DNA from: Natrialba asiatica DSM 12278 | GTDB taxonomy: Archaea > Halobacteriota > Halobacteria > Halobacteriales > Natrialbaceae | Direction of reading: 5' to 3' | Length of the DNA: 59,341 nucleotides | Assembly (NCBI RefSeq): GCF_000337555.1 | Contig: NZ_AOIO01000003.1 | Span: 283,494-342,834 of the forward strand | Part shown: positions 49,593-59,202 of the stretch, piece by piece | How positions within the stretch are numbered: the first letter of the stretch is position 1 | Layout of the letters: every line of letters starts with the position of its first letter | Translations under genes and position numbers: made by a program | The notes under the pieces: generated by a model | What the model saw: the letters and a program-made list of their open reading frames with translations, nothing else | Database searches by the model: none | Told to the model about the DNA's origin: nothing

Positions 49593-49650
49593 CCGTGGAA
49601 CTGCCCGGAAGGGAGAACTCGGTCATCGACGGTACCACGCATACGCTGAT

Positions 49651-49664
49651 TTAGACGGCTCTAA
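49651..49664. promoter_or_regulatory. Inverted repeat upstream of the GDT1-like gene
   Basis: TTAGA-CGGC-TCTAA with matching outer Ts, in the likely promoter of the minus-strand transporter. The shape recalls DtxR/SirR-type metal-repressor operators. The rest of the 350-bp gap to 49940 has no gene. Confidence 0.35.
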
Positions 49665-49940
49665 TTTGTATCCTTTGTGGAGCAAAGCATTGGCGACAGG
49701 ATAGCAGTTCCAGACCCTAAATCCGTCCTGAGCCGATGATAGAACGATTTCGTATCGACCGACTGTGACGCGACGGCGTCAAGGCCCGCATAATCGTTTC
49801 AGATGGTATCACTCGCCACGCGGATCTATTCGTAAGTCAACGGTCGATCGCACCGTGATCCGAACGCTATCGACAGGACTCACCTGTACGCTGTTTGCAA
49901 GCAGCAAGGCTTCAATCGTCCCGGGTGTCAGCTATCGTGT

Positions 49941-50279
49941 ATGCAAACCGTCGTGCACCTCCTTTCCGGAGACGAGTCAGAGCAAGAGACGTCACTCGCG
50001 ATCGCACAGAACCTGCTAGACGACGAGACGGGCAGTATCGACGACGTTGCGATCGTCGTCCAGGCGGCGGGGATAAACGCGGTCAAAGCGGGCGAGGATA
50101 ACGAAGAGCAAGTACGCGAACTGCTCGATAGCGGGATTTCGGTCAAGGCGTGTAGCAACACGCTCGACATGATGGACCTCGACGAAGCCGACCTCGTCGA
50201 GGGAATCGAAACCGTTCCGGAAGGCGCCGTCGAAGTGACGCGGTTGCAATCGGAAGGCTACGCGTACGTCCGTCCGTAA
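49941..50279 (+). CDS. DsrE-family protein
   Basis: A 112-residue soluble protein of the DsrE/DsrF-like group. TVVHLLSGDESEQETSLAIA (~3-22), VAIVVQAAGINAVKAG (~36-51) and VKACSNTLDMM (~68-78) with the single Cys are family-typical; this Cys carries persulfide in sulfur-transfer relatives. Monocistronic, with no sulfur genes adjacent, so sulfur transfer or redox sensing remains an inference. Confidence 0.8.
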   Translation: MQTVVHLLSGDESEQETSLAIAQNLLDDETGSIDDVAIVVQAAGINAVKAGEDNEEQVRELLDSGISVKACSNTLDMMDLDEADLVEGIETVPEGAVEVTRLQSEGYAYVRP

Positions 50280-50438
50280 GGAGCGCGGAGTTCTTTTGCA
50301 GACCGACCCGCGTGACTCGTGGCAAGTACGGGCCGAATAGGTAACAGGGATAGTGCTGAACTCGATTCCGCGAATACCGTTCGAGATGACGATATTGATC
50401 AACACGGCGTACGAGTACTACGGAAGAGCCTGCGGCGT

Positions 50439-51143
50439 CTAGACGGACGCTGTAAGCCCCCCATCGACGCGGATGTTCTGGCCGGTGACGTAGCTCGAAG
50501 TGGGTGAGAGCAGGTACGCGACCGCGTCTGCAATCTCTGCGGTTTGTGCCGGTCGTCCCATCGGGATTCGCCCTCTCGTTTCCTCGTCGACGTCGTAACT
50601 ATCGACGAATCCGGGCTGGACCGTATTCATCCGGATTCCACTCGCTGCGTATTGATCGGCGTAGAGCTTCGTGAAACTCCCGAGTCCAGCCCGAAGCACC
50701 GATGACACGGGGAACTCACTCGACGGTTCGAACGCCGAGAACGTGGAGATGTTCACGATCGAGCCGTGACCTTGCTCTTCCATGATCGGTGTGACGAGTC
50801 GCGCCATCCGGACGGTATTCAAGAGAACGAGATCTAGCCCCTCGTGCCACTCCTCGTCGGAGATTCCGAGGAGGTCGCCGGACGCCGGGTGACCCGTATT
50901 GTTCACGACCGCGTCGATACGACCGTACCGCTCGGAGGTCGTCTCGACGAGGGCTGCCAAGTCATCGGGATTCGTCACCGATCCCTCAAACCCGTCTCCG
51001 CCGAGGTCGTTCGCAACGTCAACGGCGCTACCCGACCGCGACAACAGAACCGGCGCGTATCCCTCCTCGTTGAGTCGCCGAGCACAGGCTTCTCCGATAC
51101 CGCTTCCCGCCGCTGTCACTACCGCGACTTTCGTATCATCCAT
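50439..51143 (-). CDS. SDR-family protein lacking the canonical Tyr/Lys
   Basis: A 234-residue short-chain dehydrogenase/reductase-fold protein. The NAD(P) site TAAGSGIGEACARRL (~10-24), NNTG (~82-85), NISTFSAFEP (~128-137) and VQPGFVDSYDV are present. Where YxxxK should be, the sequence reads SSVLRAGLGSFTKL: Tyr becomes Ser and Lys becomes Arg. Length is normal. It may use a different mechanism, or bind cofactor without catalysis. Confidence 0.82.
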   Translation of the reverse strand: MDDTKVAVVTAAGSGIGEACARRLNEEGYAPVLLSRSGSAVDVANDLGGDGFEGSVTNPDDLAALVETTSERYGRIDAVVNNTGHPASGDLLGISDEEWHEGLDLVLLNTVRMARLVTPIMEEQGHGSIVNISTFSAFEPSSEFPVSSVLRAGLGSFTKLYADQYAASGIRMNTVQPGFVDSYDVDEETRGRIPMGRPAQTAEIADAVAYLLSPTSSYVTGQNIRVDGGLTASV

Positions 51144-51362
51144 ACAACTACTACCGGAACCACACTCATAAAAATACTCTCAGCACGACCCGCTGCAAGC
51201 GCTTCTCTCATCGTTTCGCGTTCGATCTGCACGCGTACCGAACCGGGACCCAATTCCGTTCCGCATCCTGAATACCGGAACTTCATTTCAACGATTGTAG
51301 TAGCAGAAATCCGGAATCCGCCGACGAAACACCGAACCGCAACCGGATTGCGGCCGGCAGGC

Positions 51363-52151
51363 TTACACCGGCCGTCGAACCGCAAGCACGACGAGGTCGG
51401 AAAACGGCGTATCGTCTCTCCCCGATCCACCCGCGAGTTCAGCGAGTTCGGCGAGCGTGAATCGACGAATCTGCTCGTTTTCGTGGGTGAGTCGTTCGAG
51501 TACCAGCGTTTGAAGATCCGGCTCGGCACCGTTTTCGAGCAGGAATCGGGCGATATCGCCGGGCATCCGGTCGAACGGGCGCGGCAGCACGAGCAGGTGT
51601 CGCTCGCCGACGCTCGCGGCGAGGCGGTCCATGTCGGCGGTCAGGTCGCCGCTTTTGTGCAGCGTGACGAACTCGGTGTCCTCCATCGGCGTCCGGGCGC
51701 GACTCGCGGCCACCTGTAGCGAGGAGATGCCCGGAACGACCCGGACCGGTCGGGCGGGATCGTCGCGGTGGACGGCGTCCTGTACCTTTCCGACGAACTG
51801 ATAGCCCGAGTGGTTGGGATCGCCCATCGCGACGGCGACGCCCGTCTCGCCGGCCGCGACGCGCTCGGCGAACGACGACAGCGCGGCCGCCTCATCCTCG
51901 TACCCGCAGGTCAGGAGATCCGTCTCGTCGTCCGCCAGCTCCGCGACGAACTCGACGACCGTCGTGAACCCGACGACGACATCGGCTTCCCGAACGGCCC
52001 GCTCGCCGCGAGGCGTGATGAACTCGGGGTTCCCGGGTCCGACGCCGATGACGCGGACCGGGTCGGCGGCCGATGCGTCGCGGTCGGTCTCCGGGTCGGC
52101 AGCGGCGAACGTCGCCGGATCGGGACCGGCGTCGAGATTGTAGTCACTCAT
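51363..52151 (-). CDS. cbiE: Cobalt-precorrin-7 C5-methyltransferase
   Basis: A 262-residue tetrapyrrole methylase. VRVIGVGPGNPEFITPRGER (~32-51), VAMGDPNHSGY (~106-116) and VPGISSLQVAASRARTP (~137-153) followed by VTLHKSGD match CbiE rather than CbiH or CbiF. The first ~30 residues are an acidic extension. The C-terminal CbiT domain is absent, as expected since cbiT is separate. It overlaps cbiC by 4 bp and is the last gene of cobN-cbiC-cbiE. Confidence 0.8.
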   Translation of the reverse strand: MSDYNLDAGPDPATFAAADPETDRDASAADPVRVIGVGPGNPEFITPRGERAVREADVVVGFTTVVEFVAELADDETDLLTCGYEDEAAALSSFAERVAAGETGVAVAMGDPNHSGYQFVGKVQDAVHRDDPARPVRVVPGISSLQVAASRARTPMEDTEFVTLHKSGDLTADMDRLAASVGERHLLVLPRPFDRMPGDIARFLLENGAEPDLQTLVLERLTHENEQIRRFTLAELAELAGGSGRDDTPFSDLVVLAVRRPV

Positions 52152-52897
52152 TCACCGGCTCCCGAGCTATCGAACTCGAGTTCACCCGCGCGAACGTCGG
52201 CCGCGACGTGGATCAGTTCGTTGGTCAGCGCAGCGGCGAGACCGCTGCCGCCGCGGCGGCCGACGTTCGTGATCGCCGGAACGCCGACGGCGTCGCTGAC
52301 CTCGCGTACGCGTTGGCGGCTCTCCTCGGCTTTGACGAAGCCGACCGGCGTCGCGACGACGGCGGCGGGACGGGTACCGTTCTCGATGCAGTCCGCGAGC
52401 GCGAACGCGGCCGTCGGGGCGTTGCCGACGACGGCGATCGAGTCGTCGTAGACGCCCTGGGTGTCGAGTTCGAGCACCGAGGCGGCGGTGCGGGTCATGC
52501 CGGTTCGCTCCGCTAACTCGGCCCCGTGGCCGATCGCCTTTCGCTTCTCGCAGTCGTGGCCGCGGCCCGTGATGCCCGCCATCGACATGGTGATGTCCGT
52601 GACGATGTCGGCCTCCGCGAGGACGGCCCGCGCACCGGCGCGAACGGGGGCGTCCTCGTCGTCTCCCCGGTCGTCCTCGCCGGTAAACCGAAGCAGGTGC
52701 TGGAACTCGATGTCGCCCATCGAGTGGACCGACTTCTGTCTGATGCGATCCGCGAGCGTCTCGTCGGGGACGAACTGCCGGACGATGTCCATGCTCGTCT
52801 CGGCGATGTCCATCGCGTTCTGGGTCGTCGCGCCGAGGTCGGCGTACTCCTCCCGGCTCTCCGTCGTAGCGGCGGGTTGCCCTGTCCCGTCAGTCAT
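52148..52897 (-). CDS. cbiC: Precorrin-8X methylmutase
   Basis: A 249-residue enzyme moving the methyl group from C-11 to C-12 to give hydrogenobyrinate/cobyrinate. VHSMGDIEFQHLLRF (~57-71, catalytic His), ADIVTDITMSMAGI (~95-108), GNAPTAAFALADCI (~160-173) and ATPVGFVKAEESR (~183-195) are all family marks. ATG 52897 (MTDGTGQ) overlaps cobN's stop by 8 bp. Confidence 0.9.
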   Translation of the reverse strand: MTDGTGQPAATTESREEYADLGATTQNAMDIAETSMDIVRQFVPDETLADRIRQKSVHSMGDIEFQHLLRFTGEDDRGDDEDAPVRAGARAVLAEADIVTDITMSMAGITGRGHDCEKRKAIGHGAELAERTGMTRTAASVLELDTQGVYDDSIAVVGNAPTAAFALADCIENGTRPAAVVATPVGFVKAEESRQRVREVSDAVGVPAITNVGRRGGSGLAAALTNELIHVAADVRAGELEFDSSGAGE

Positions 52898-55800
52898 CAG
52901 TCGACACCTCCGCACCGACGGCCTCGTTCGTCGTCCGCTCCTCTAAGTCGCCCTCGACCGAGAGGTTGAGATCGCGCACGCGGTCTGCGGTCTCCGCGTC
53001 GGCGTCCCAGAGGTCGCGATCGATCGCCTCGAGGAGCGTCTCGGTGATGGATTCGAGCGCCCACGGGTTGACCTCGCGCATCCACGCCTGCCTGTCGGCG
53101 TCGAAGGCGAACTTCTCGGCGACCTCCGCCCAGAGCGTATCGCTCACGACGCCGGCCGTCGCGTCCCAGCCGAGGGTCACGTCGACCGTCGTCGAGAGGT
53201 CGCCGGCACCCTTGTAGCCGTGTTCTTCCATGGACTCGAGCCAATCCGGGTTCAGGACGCGAGCGCGCATCGCCTTGCGGACCTTCTCCTCGTTCGTGTA
53301 GACGTCCACGTTGTCGGGATCCGAGGAGTCGCCGACGTACGAGGCCGGCTCTGCGCCGGAAATTTCGGTGACCGCGGAGATGAACCCGCCGTGGAAGGCG
53401 TACCAGTCCGAGGAGTCGAACTCGTCTTGCTCCATCGTGTCCTCGAGTTTGACGGTCGCGTCCACGTTCGACAGTCGCCGTTCGAAGGCGTCGTGTGCCT
53501 CCGAGACGCGGCCGCGAGAGCCCATCGCGTAGCCGCCCCACTGGACGTAAACGTCCGCGAGGTCGGCGCGGTCGTCCCAGTTGCCCTCGTCGACGGCCTT
53601 GTTCGTCCCGGCGCCGTAGCCGCCGGGCGTCGTGGTGAAGACGCGGTGTTTGGCCGCGTTTCGGGCGTCGGATTCGTCGAGTCCGTCGGCCTCGAGTTCA
53701 GCTTGCTCCTCCTCGACGTGCTTTTTCACGTAGTTCATGTCGTGGGGTTCGTCGAGGTCGACGACCGCGTCCACGGCGTCGTGGATGACGCCCGCTGCGG
53801 CCGGGAAGGCGTCGCGGAACAGCCCGGAGACGCGCGTCGTCACGTCGATCCGGGGCCGATCGAGTTCGTCCAGCGCAATCGGTTCCACGTCGTCTATCCG
53901 ACCGGCGTCGGTCCACTGCGGTTCGACGCCCATCAGTGCGAGCACCTGGGCGATCGTCTCGCCGCGGGTGCGCACGGTTGGGGTTCCCCAGGCGACGACG
54001 CCGATCTCCTCGGGGTACTCGCCCTCTCGCGGCTCCGTTTCGTCGCCGTCGTCTCGCGGCTCTGCCGCTCGACTGTCTGCGGAACTTCGTTCCGCGCTAC
54101 TCGCCTCTTCCGCGGCGCGTTGCGCTGCGCTCTCATCGCGGTGGCGCTCGAGCACGCCCTCCGCGACTTCCTTCCCCACTTGCCAGGCCGGCTTCGCCGG
54201 GACCTTGCGCGGATCGAGCGTGTAGAAGTTCCGCGCCGTCGGGAGCAGATCGACGCCGCCCCGCGTGGGCGCTCCGGATCCCCCGGGCGGGACGTACTCG
54301 CCCGAGAGCGCGTCGGCCGTCCGCGGAATCTCGTCTTCGGCCCCCTGTACACGCGGCTCGGCTTCGTCGCAGATGTACGCGAGAACCTCGCGCAGGTCGT
54401 CGTGCGCACCCGAGTTCGCCCGCGCGTCGCCGAGAGTGTCGATATCGACGACCAGCAGATTCATGTTCACCTCGTCTTCCGCGCCCGCGGTACGCTCCGA
54501 TTCGGGAACGTCGAACTCGTGTGCGGCGAGCGTTTCGACGAGGTCGACGCTCGTCTCGTGGACCGCGTCGGCGGCCTCGGCGTAGGTCATGCCGAGCGCG
54601 TCGTCGTACTCGCCAGGGGAATCGAGCATGGTCTCGTAATCGACGCCGAGCACGCCGGCGACGCTCTCGCGCAGGCTCGGCGCGCCGGGATTCTCGAGTC
54701 GGGTCAACGCGACCAAGTATTCGACGAGGCGCTCGCCCGCGGGTGGTTCGGACATCGTGTGCAGTCCCAGTCGGATCTGGGTCGTCTTCACGTCGGTGAG
54801 GTACTCGTGGATGCGCTCGACGAGGGCGTCGATATCGAGGGCGTCGCCGTCGACGGTACCTTCGGCGAGCGTCGAGCCGGCTTCGTCCGGGCCGCGCACG
54901 TCGGCGCGCTCGTCGATCGTGCCGGAAACGCCGAGTTCGACCGCGAGGTCGAGTTCGTCGACCGTCTCGCGAATCAGCGTCTCGAGGTGCTCGCCGTCGT
55001 CGGTGCGCGCATCCTTCATACCGGCCTCGCGGTACTGATTCGCGAGTTCTTCGAGTTCGGAAAGCTCGTCGTACGTGCCCGCAGTTCGCATCACGGGCGT
55101 CAGGTAGTCGACGATGGCGGCGTAGGAGCGGCGCTTGGCCTGCGTTCCCTCGCCGGGGTTGTTGATGATGTAGGGGTAGACGTTCGGAATATCGTCGACG
55201 AGCTGATCGGGCGCGCTCGCGCCGTCGAGACCGACGGTCTTGCCGGGCAGCCACTCGAGGCTGCCGTGCGTGCCGAGGTGGACGACCGCGTCGGCTTCGA
55301 AGGCGTTCCGGAGCCAGCCGTAGAAGGCGTAGTAGTCGTGGGGCGGCTGGAGGTTCGAATCGTGGTAGACCTTCGAGGGGTCCATGCCGAACCCGCGCGG
55401 GGGCTGGACGGTGACGAGGACGTTTCCGAACTCGACGCCGGGAATCGCGAACGGGCGGTCGGGGACATCGCCCCACTCTTCGAGCACGTTCTCCTGAAAG
55501 CCCTCGTCCGCCGACTCGAACCACGCCGCGTAGGTCTCCGGCGAGACGACGTCGACCGACAGGTCGCGAACGTCCTCGGGTGCGACCCAGCGGTCGTCGA
55601 GGGTGAGCTGTGCGGTCAGCTTTTCGACGAGCGACTGCCCGCTGTCGGGCAGTTCTCCACCGAGGTCGTAATCCCGGGCACCGAGTTCGGCGAGGAGGTT
55701 GACGGTCGATTCGGGCGAGTCGAGGCCGAATGCGGTGCCGATTCCGTCGTCGCTCGGCGGGTAGTTGTGTAGGACGACGGCGACTTGCTTGTCTTCGTTC

Positions 55801-56897
55801 GGCGTATGCTGGAGTGCGGCCCAGTTGACGGCCAGTCGAGTCGCGTGATCGATCCGGTCCTCGATCGGGAAGTGGTGTTTCGGCGCGGAGCCGATGCCGG
55901 CCTCGTCGTCGGTGCGTTCTTTCCCCGAGATGGGGTGGGTGATGACGTTGCCGTCGAACTCGGGAAGCGCGACCGAAAGCGCGAGTTCGAAGCCCATCAC
56001 GCCCGTATCGCTCGACGAGTAGCGCGAGCGCGAGCGCATCGTGGTGACAGTCTGGAGGACGGGGACGCCCAGGCGGTCGAGGAAAACGTCTTCGGCGCTC
56101 GATCCTTCGTCGCTGGCGCTGCGGCCGCGCTCGTCCATCGAGAGGGAGAACATGAACGACGAAAGTACGGCGTCGACGACTGACTCGCCCGAATCATCGA
56201 GAAGCCAGTTGTCCGTCACCCACTCGGCGTCTTCCTGCGCTTCCGTATCCGTGGCTGGGTTACAGAAAATGGGAAGGGCGTTCGCGCCCTGCGCCTCGAG
56301 CGCCCGAACCTGGGCGTCAACGTACCTGGTGTTCTCGTGGGTCCAGTGGGATTCGTAGAACCAGACCGCGACCGTCGGCCGCTCGGGATCGTGCGTCTCG
56401 AGTAGCTCTTCGTATTCGATCCCCGGGTGATCGGGATGGTAGACCCCCTCCGTGGGAAGCGCGGTGGGCTCGTCGAACTCGCGCTCGCGGTCGCCCGCGT
56501 CGGCGAACTCGGCGGCGAGGAACCGACACACGTTTGCCGCGTTGACCGTTCCGCCCCGCTCGAGGTACTCGTAGACCCGGTCGCGGCGGTCAGCGTCAAC
56601 CGTCGTGTCCTCGAACGCGAACGCGTCGCCGGTCGATTTGACGATCAGCGGGACGTTCGCCGACTCGAGTTCAGCCGTCGCGTACTCGTAGCCGGGCATG
56701 CTGTCTGCAGCGCCGTGCAGCCAGAAGATCGCCGCCGCGGCGTCGCTCAGTTCCTCGACGAACTCCTCGATCGCGGCCTCGTCGTCCAGGTCGCTCTCCG
56801 AGCGAACGACCAACTCGATGTCGTCGAGGCGCTTGGCCGCCCGCCCGATCGATCCGAGCTCGTTCTCCGTCGCAGTGTAGATGCCGATCCGTGTCAT
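52890..56897 (-). CDS. cobN: Cobaltochelatase large subunit CobN
   Basis: A 1335-residue subunit of the ATP-dependent cobalt chelatase (or Mg-chelatase H homologue) that inserts Co2+ into the corrin. The CobN/ChlH architecture is visible: an N-terminal region (~1-200), VWFYESHWTHENTRYVDAQV (~176-195), HNYPPSDDGIGTAFGLDSPE (~382-401), PPRGFGMDPSKVYHDSNLQP (~496-515), HLGTHGSLEWLPGK (~541-554), and C-terminal YVQWGGYAMG and VNPWALESITETLLEAI. A disordered acidic insert (~915-965) is halophile-specific. It heads cobN-cbiC-cbiE, divergent from the chelatase ATPase gene. Its presence with cbi-type methylases makes the pathway a mix of both cobalamin routes. Confidence 0.9.
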   Translation of the reverse strand: MTRIGIYTATENELGSIGRAAKRLDDIELVVRSESDLDDEAAIEEFVEELSDAAAAIFWLHGAADSMPGYEYATAELESANVPLIVKSTGDAFAFEDTTVDADRRDRVYEYLERGGTVNAANVCRFLAAEFADAGDREREFDEPTALPTEGVYHPDHPGIEYEELLETHDPERPTVAVWFYESHWTHENTRYVDAQVRALEAQGANALPIFCNPATDTEAQEDAEWVTDNWLLDDSGESVVDAVLSSFMFSLSMDERGRSASDEGSSAEDVFLDRLGVPVLQTVTTMRSRSRYSSSDTGVMGFELALSVALPEFDGNVITHPISGKERTDDEAGIGSAPKHHFPIEDRIDHATRLAVNWAALQHTPNEDKQVAVVLHNYPPSDDGIGTAFGLDSPESTVNLLAELGARDYDLGGELPDSGQSLVEKLTAQLTLDDRWVAPEDVRDLSVDVVSPETYAAWFESADEGFQENVLEEWGDVPDRPFAIPGVEFGNVLVTVQPPRGFGMDPSKVYHDSNLQPPHDYYAFYGWLRNAFEADAVVHLGTHGSLEWLPGKTVGLDGASAPDQLVDDIPNVYPYIINNPGEGTQAKRRSYAAIVDYLTPVMRTAGTYDELSELEELANQYREAGMKDARTDDGEHLETLIRETVDELDLAVELGVSGTIDERADVRGPDEAGSTLAEGTVDGDALDIDALVERIHEYLTDVKTTQIRLGLHTMSEPPAGERLVEYLVALTRLENPGAPSLRESVAGVLGVDYETMLDSPGEYDDALGMTYAEAADAVHETSVDLVETLAAHEFDVPESERTAGAEDEVNMNLLVVDIDTLGDARANSGAHDDLREVLAYICDEAEPRVQGAEDEIPRTADALSGEYVPPGGSGAPTRGGVDLLPTARNFYTLDPRKVPAKPAWQVGKEVAEGVLERHRDESAAQRAAEEASSAERSSADSRAAEPRDDGDETEPREGEYPEEIGVVAWGTPTVRTRGETIAQVLALMGVEPQWTDAGRIDDVEPIALDELDRPRIDVTTRVSGLFRDAFPAAAGVIHDAVDAVVDLDEPHDMNYVKKHVEEEQAELEADGLDESDARNAAKHRVFTTTPGGYGAGTNKAVDEGNWDDRADLADVYVQWGGYAMGSRGRVSEAHDAFERRLSNVDATVKLEDTMEQDEFDSSDWYAFHGGFISAVTEISGAEPASYVGDSSDPDNVDVYTNEEKVRKAMRARVLNPDWLESMEEHGYKGAGDLSTTVDVTLGWDATAGVVSDTLWAEVAEKFAFDADRQAWMREVNPWALESITETLLEAIDRDLWDADAETADRVRDLNLSVEGDLEERTTNEAVGAEVSTDD

Positions 56898-56901
56898 CGT
56901 G

Positions 56902-56910
56902 TTTTTAAAT
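56902..56910 (+). promoter_or_regulatory. TATA box of the chelatase ATPase gene
   Basis: TTTTTAAAT, about 22-30 bp before the ATG at 56932, in the 34-bp gap to the divergent cobN start. The gap is too short for two full promoters side by side, so the cobN promoter must overlap the chelatase gene's start region. Confidence 0.5.
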
Positions 56911-56931
56911 CTCTATTGTATTAGCGCAAGT

Positions 56932-59202
56932 ATGGTTGCAAATTCCGTGGGTAAAAAACTATCGTCGCTCGCCGTTCCGGGGATCGTCGGGCAGGAGACG
57001 CTCAAACGCGTGTTACTCGCCGTCGCGGTCAACGACGACCTCGACGGGGCGCTAATCGCCGGCGAGAAGGGAACCGCGAAGTCGACCGCCGTGCGGACGC
57101 TCGCGGAGCACCTCCCGGAACAGCGGGTCGTAGTCGACTGCCGGTTTCGCTGTTCGCCCGACGGATCCGGACCCCAGTGTGCTGACTGCCGGGAGCGCGA
57201 TCCCGACGATATGCCCGTCGAAACCCGTCCGACCCCGGTCGTCACGCTTCCGCTGGGCGCGACCCGCGACCGCGTCGTCGGTACCCTCTCGGTCGAGGAC
57301 GCACTCGCCGGCGAGGCGTCGTTCGAGCCCGGACTGTTAGCCCGTGCGAACCGCGGCATCCTCTACGTCGACGAAATCAACCTGCTCGACGATCACCTGG
57401 TCGACGTCCTCCTCGACGCGGCGGCAAGCGCCACGAACACCGTCGAACGCGACGGCGTCAGCGTCTCCCACCCCGCCGCGTTCACCCTGGTCGGCACCAT
57501 GAATCCCGAAGAGGGCGACCTCCGCCCCCAGCTTCGGGATCGGTTCGCCCTACAGACGACCGTCGAGGGCTGTCGAGATATCGATGATCGCGTCAAAATC
57601 ATCGACCGGGCGCTCGGCGATGGTGCCGACGCGGCTCCGACAGGCGGCGACGAACCCACCGACGCGCAACCGGCGGAGTTCAGCGTCGGCCAACGCCGCG
57701 AGGCGGTCGCCGCCGCCCGTGATCGCGTCGCACAGGTCGACCTCCCCGCCGAGTTCAGGGCGACGATCGCCGAACTCTGTCTCAATGCCGGCGTCGACGG
57801 CCACCGCGGCGATATTGCAACCGCCAGAACCGCGGTTACGCTGGCCGCGCTCGAGGAACGGACGACCGTAATCGAGTCGGACGTTCGCGAGGCCGCGACC
57901 TACACGTTGCCCCACCGACTCCGGAGTACGCCGTTCGCCGACGACGTTCCGGACGTAGACGACCTGCTTGCGGATCATCTCGAGGACTCGGCCGACGGCC
58001 GCGACGATGACGGCGAGTCGAACGCGGACGCCGCGGATGTCGGCGAGAGTGAACCCGGACCGGACGAGGACGGCGCGGCGGAGGGCGGAGACGGCGACGG
58101 TGACAATTGCGACCCCGAAACGAGCGGGGAGGCCGCCGATGCACCGCAGGACGACGAGCGCTCCGGAGATCGGTCGCCGACGGACGACCGCGATGAGTCG
58201 TATTCGGACCGCTCCGACGGCGACGACACGTCGGGAACCGGTAACGGGACCGCAGCGAACACAGCAGAGCAAGCGGGCGCTTCGGCGGCCGAAAGCGAGG
58301 GGGGCGAAGAGGGAAACGAGAGCGGTTCTGACGAGGGAGGATCTAATGCTGACACTGACACCGGTACCGACACCGCCCAGCCGCTCGTCCCCGGACAGCG
58401 ACGGGCCGCCATCGGGGACGCCGCCGCACCCGAACTCGAAACGCCGACCGCGGAGACCGACGCGACCTCACGATCGGATGGAAAGCACACGACCGTCGAC
58501 CCGAATTCGACGAACCGCGGCGCTCGCGTCAGAACGGAATCGGCGTCCGGCTCCACGGGCGAAGCCGGCTCGATCGACGCCGCAGCGTCCGTGCGGGCCG
58601 CCGCCGCCCGCGGCGAGACGACGGTCGGATCGGACGACCTCCGGCGCGCCGTCCGCGAGGGAACCGCCGCGGCGACGATCGTCTTCGCCGTCGACGCGAG
58701 CGCGTCGATGCAACCCGCGATGCGGACGGCCAAGGGCGTCGTCCTCGAACTCCTGCGCGAGAGCTACCAGCGCCGCGACGACATCGCGTTCGTCGCGTTC
58801 GCCGGCGACGACGCGGATGTTCTCCTCCCACCGACCCACAGCGTGAGCCTCGCTGCTCGCCACCTGAAGTCCCTCCCCACCGGCGACCGCACGCCGCTCC
58901 CCGCCGGCCTCGAAACCGCCAGTGCCGTCGTCGAACGGGCGGACACTGAAACCGCCGTCGTCGTCCTCGTTACCGACGGGAAAGCGACCGCCGCCGACAG
59001 CAGTCCGACCGAGCACACGCGAGCAGCCGCGCGCCGACTCACCCAGACTGGCGCTGAACTCGTGCTCGTCGACGCCGGGACCGATAGCCGCGCCGGCCTC
59101 TCCTCGCTCATCGTCGCGGAAACCGACGGCGAACGCGTTCCCCTCTCGGCGCTCTCGGCAGAAACCGTCCGCTCGGCCGTCGACGCGGCCACCGTCGACT
59201 AG
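56932..59202 (+). CDS. Chelatase AAA+/VWA protein (ChlI-ChlD-like fusion)
   Basis: A 756-residue protein joining both small subunits of Mg/Co chelatases. The AAA+ domain has GEKGTAKST (~43-51), the typical RCSPDGSGPQCADC insert (~74-87), YVDEINLLDDHLVDVLLDAA (~144-163, Walker B) and a C-terminal lid (~250-350). A very acidic linker (~355-550, runs of Asp, Gly, Glu) precedes a VWA domain with a MIDAS motif VDASASMQ (~587-594) and VLVTDGKATA (~681-690). It should drive CobN for cobalt insertion. Divergent from cobN with 34 bp between starts. Confidence 0.87.
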   Translation: MVANSVGKKLSSLAVPGIVGQETLKRVLLAVAVNDDLDGALIAGEKGTAKSTAVRTLAEHLPEQRVVVDCRFRCSPDGSGPQCADCRERDPDDMPVETRPTPVVTLPLGATRDRVVGTLSVEDALAGEASFEPGLLARANRGILYVDEINLLDDHLVDVLLDAAASATNTVERDGVSVSHPAAFTLVGTMNPEEGDLRPQLRDRFALQTTVEGCRDIDDRVKIIDRALGDGADAAPTGGDEPTDAQPAEFSVGQRREAVAAARDRVAQVDLPAEFRATIAELCLNAGVDGHRGDIATARTAVTLAALEERTTVIESDVREAATYTLPHRLRSTPFADDVPDVDDLLADHLEDSADGRDDDGESNADAADVGESEPGPDEDGAAEGGDGDGDNCDPETSGEAADAPQDDERSGDRSPTDDRDESYSDRSDGDDTSGTGNGTAANTAEQAGASAAESEGGEEGNESGSDEGGSNADTDTGTDTAQPLVPGQRRAAIGDAAAPELETPTAETDATSRSDGKHTTVDPNSTNRGARVRTESASGSTGEAGSIDAAASVRAAAARGETTVGSDDLRRAVREGTAAATIVFAVDASASMQPAMRTAKGVVLELLRESYQRRDDIAFVAFAGDDADVLLPPTHSVSLAARHLKSLPTGDRTPLPAGLETASAVVERADTETAVVVLVTDGKATAADSSPTEHTRAAARRLTQTGAELVLVDAGTDSRAGLSSLIVAETDGERVPLSALSAETVRSAVDAATVD

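Noticed and set aside
51363-52151. Assignment as CbiH/CobJ (C17-methyltransferase)
   Set aside because: The PGISSLQ segment and following LHKSGD fit CbiE; CbiH-type features (VSSGDPGVYGM, LYNPRS) are absent.
53220-55772. 850-codon plus-strand frame opposite cobN
   Set aside because: An antisense open frame produced by GC-rich codon bias; cobN motifs on the minus strand are unambiguous.
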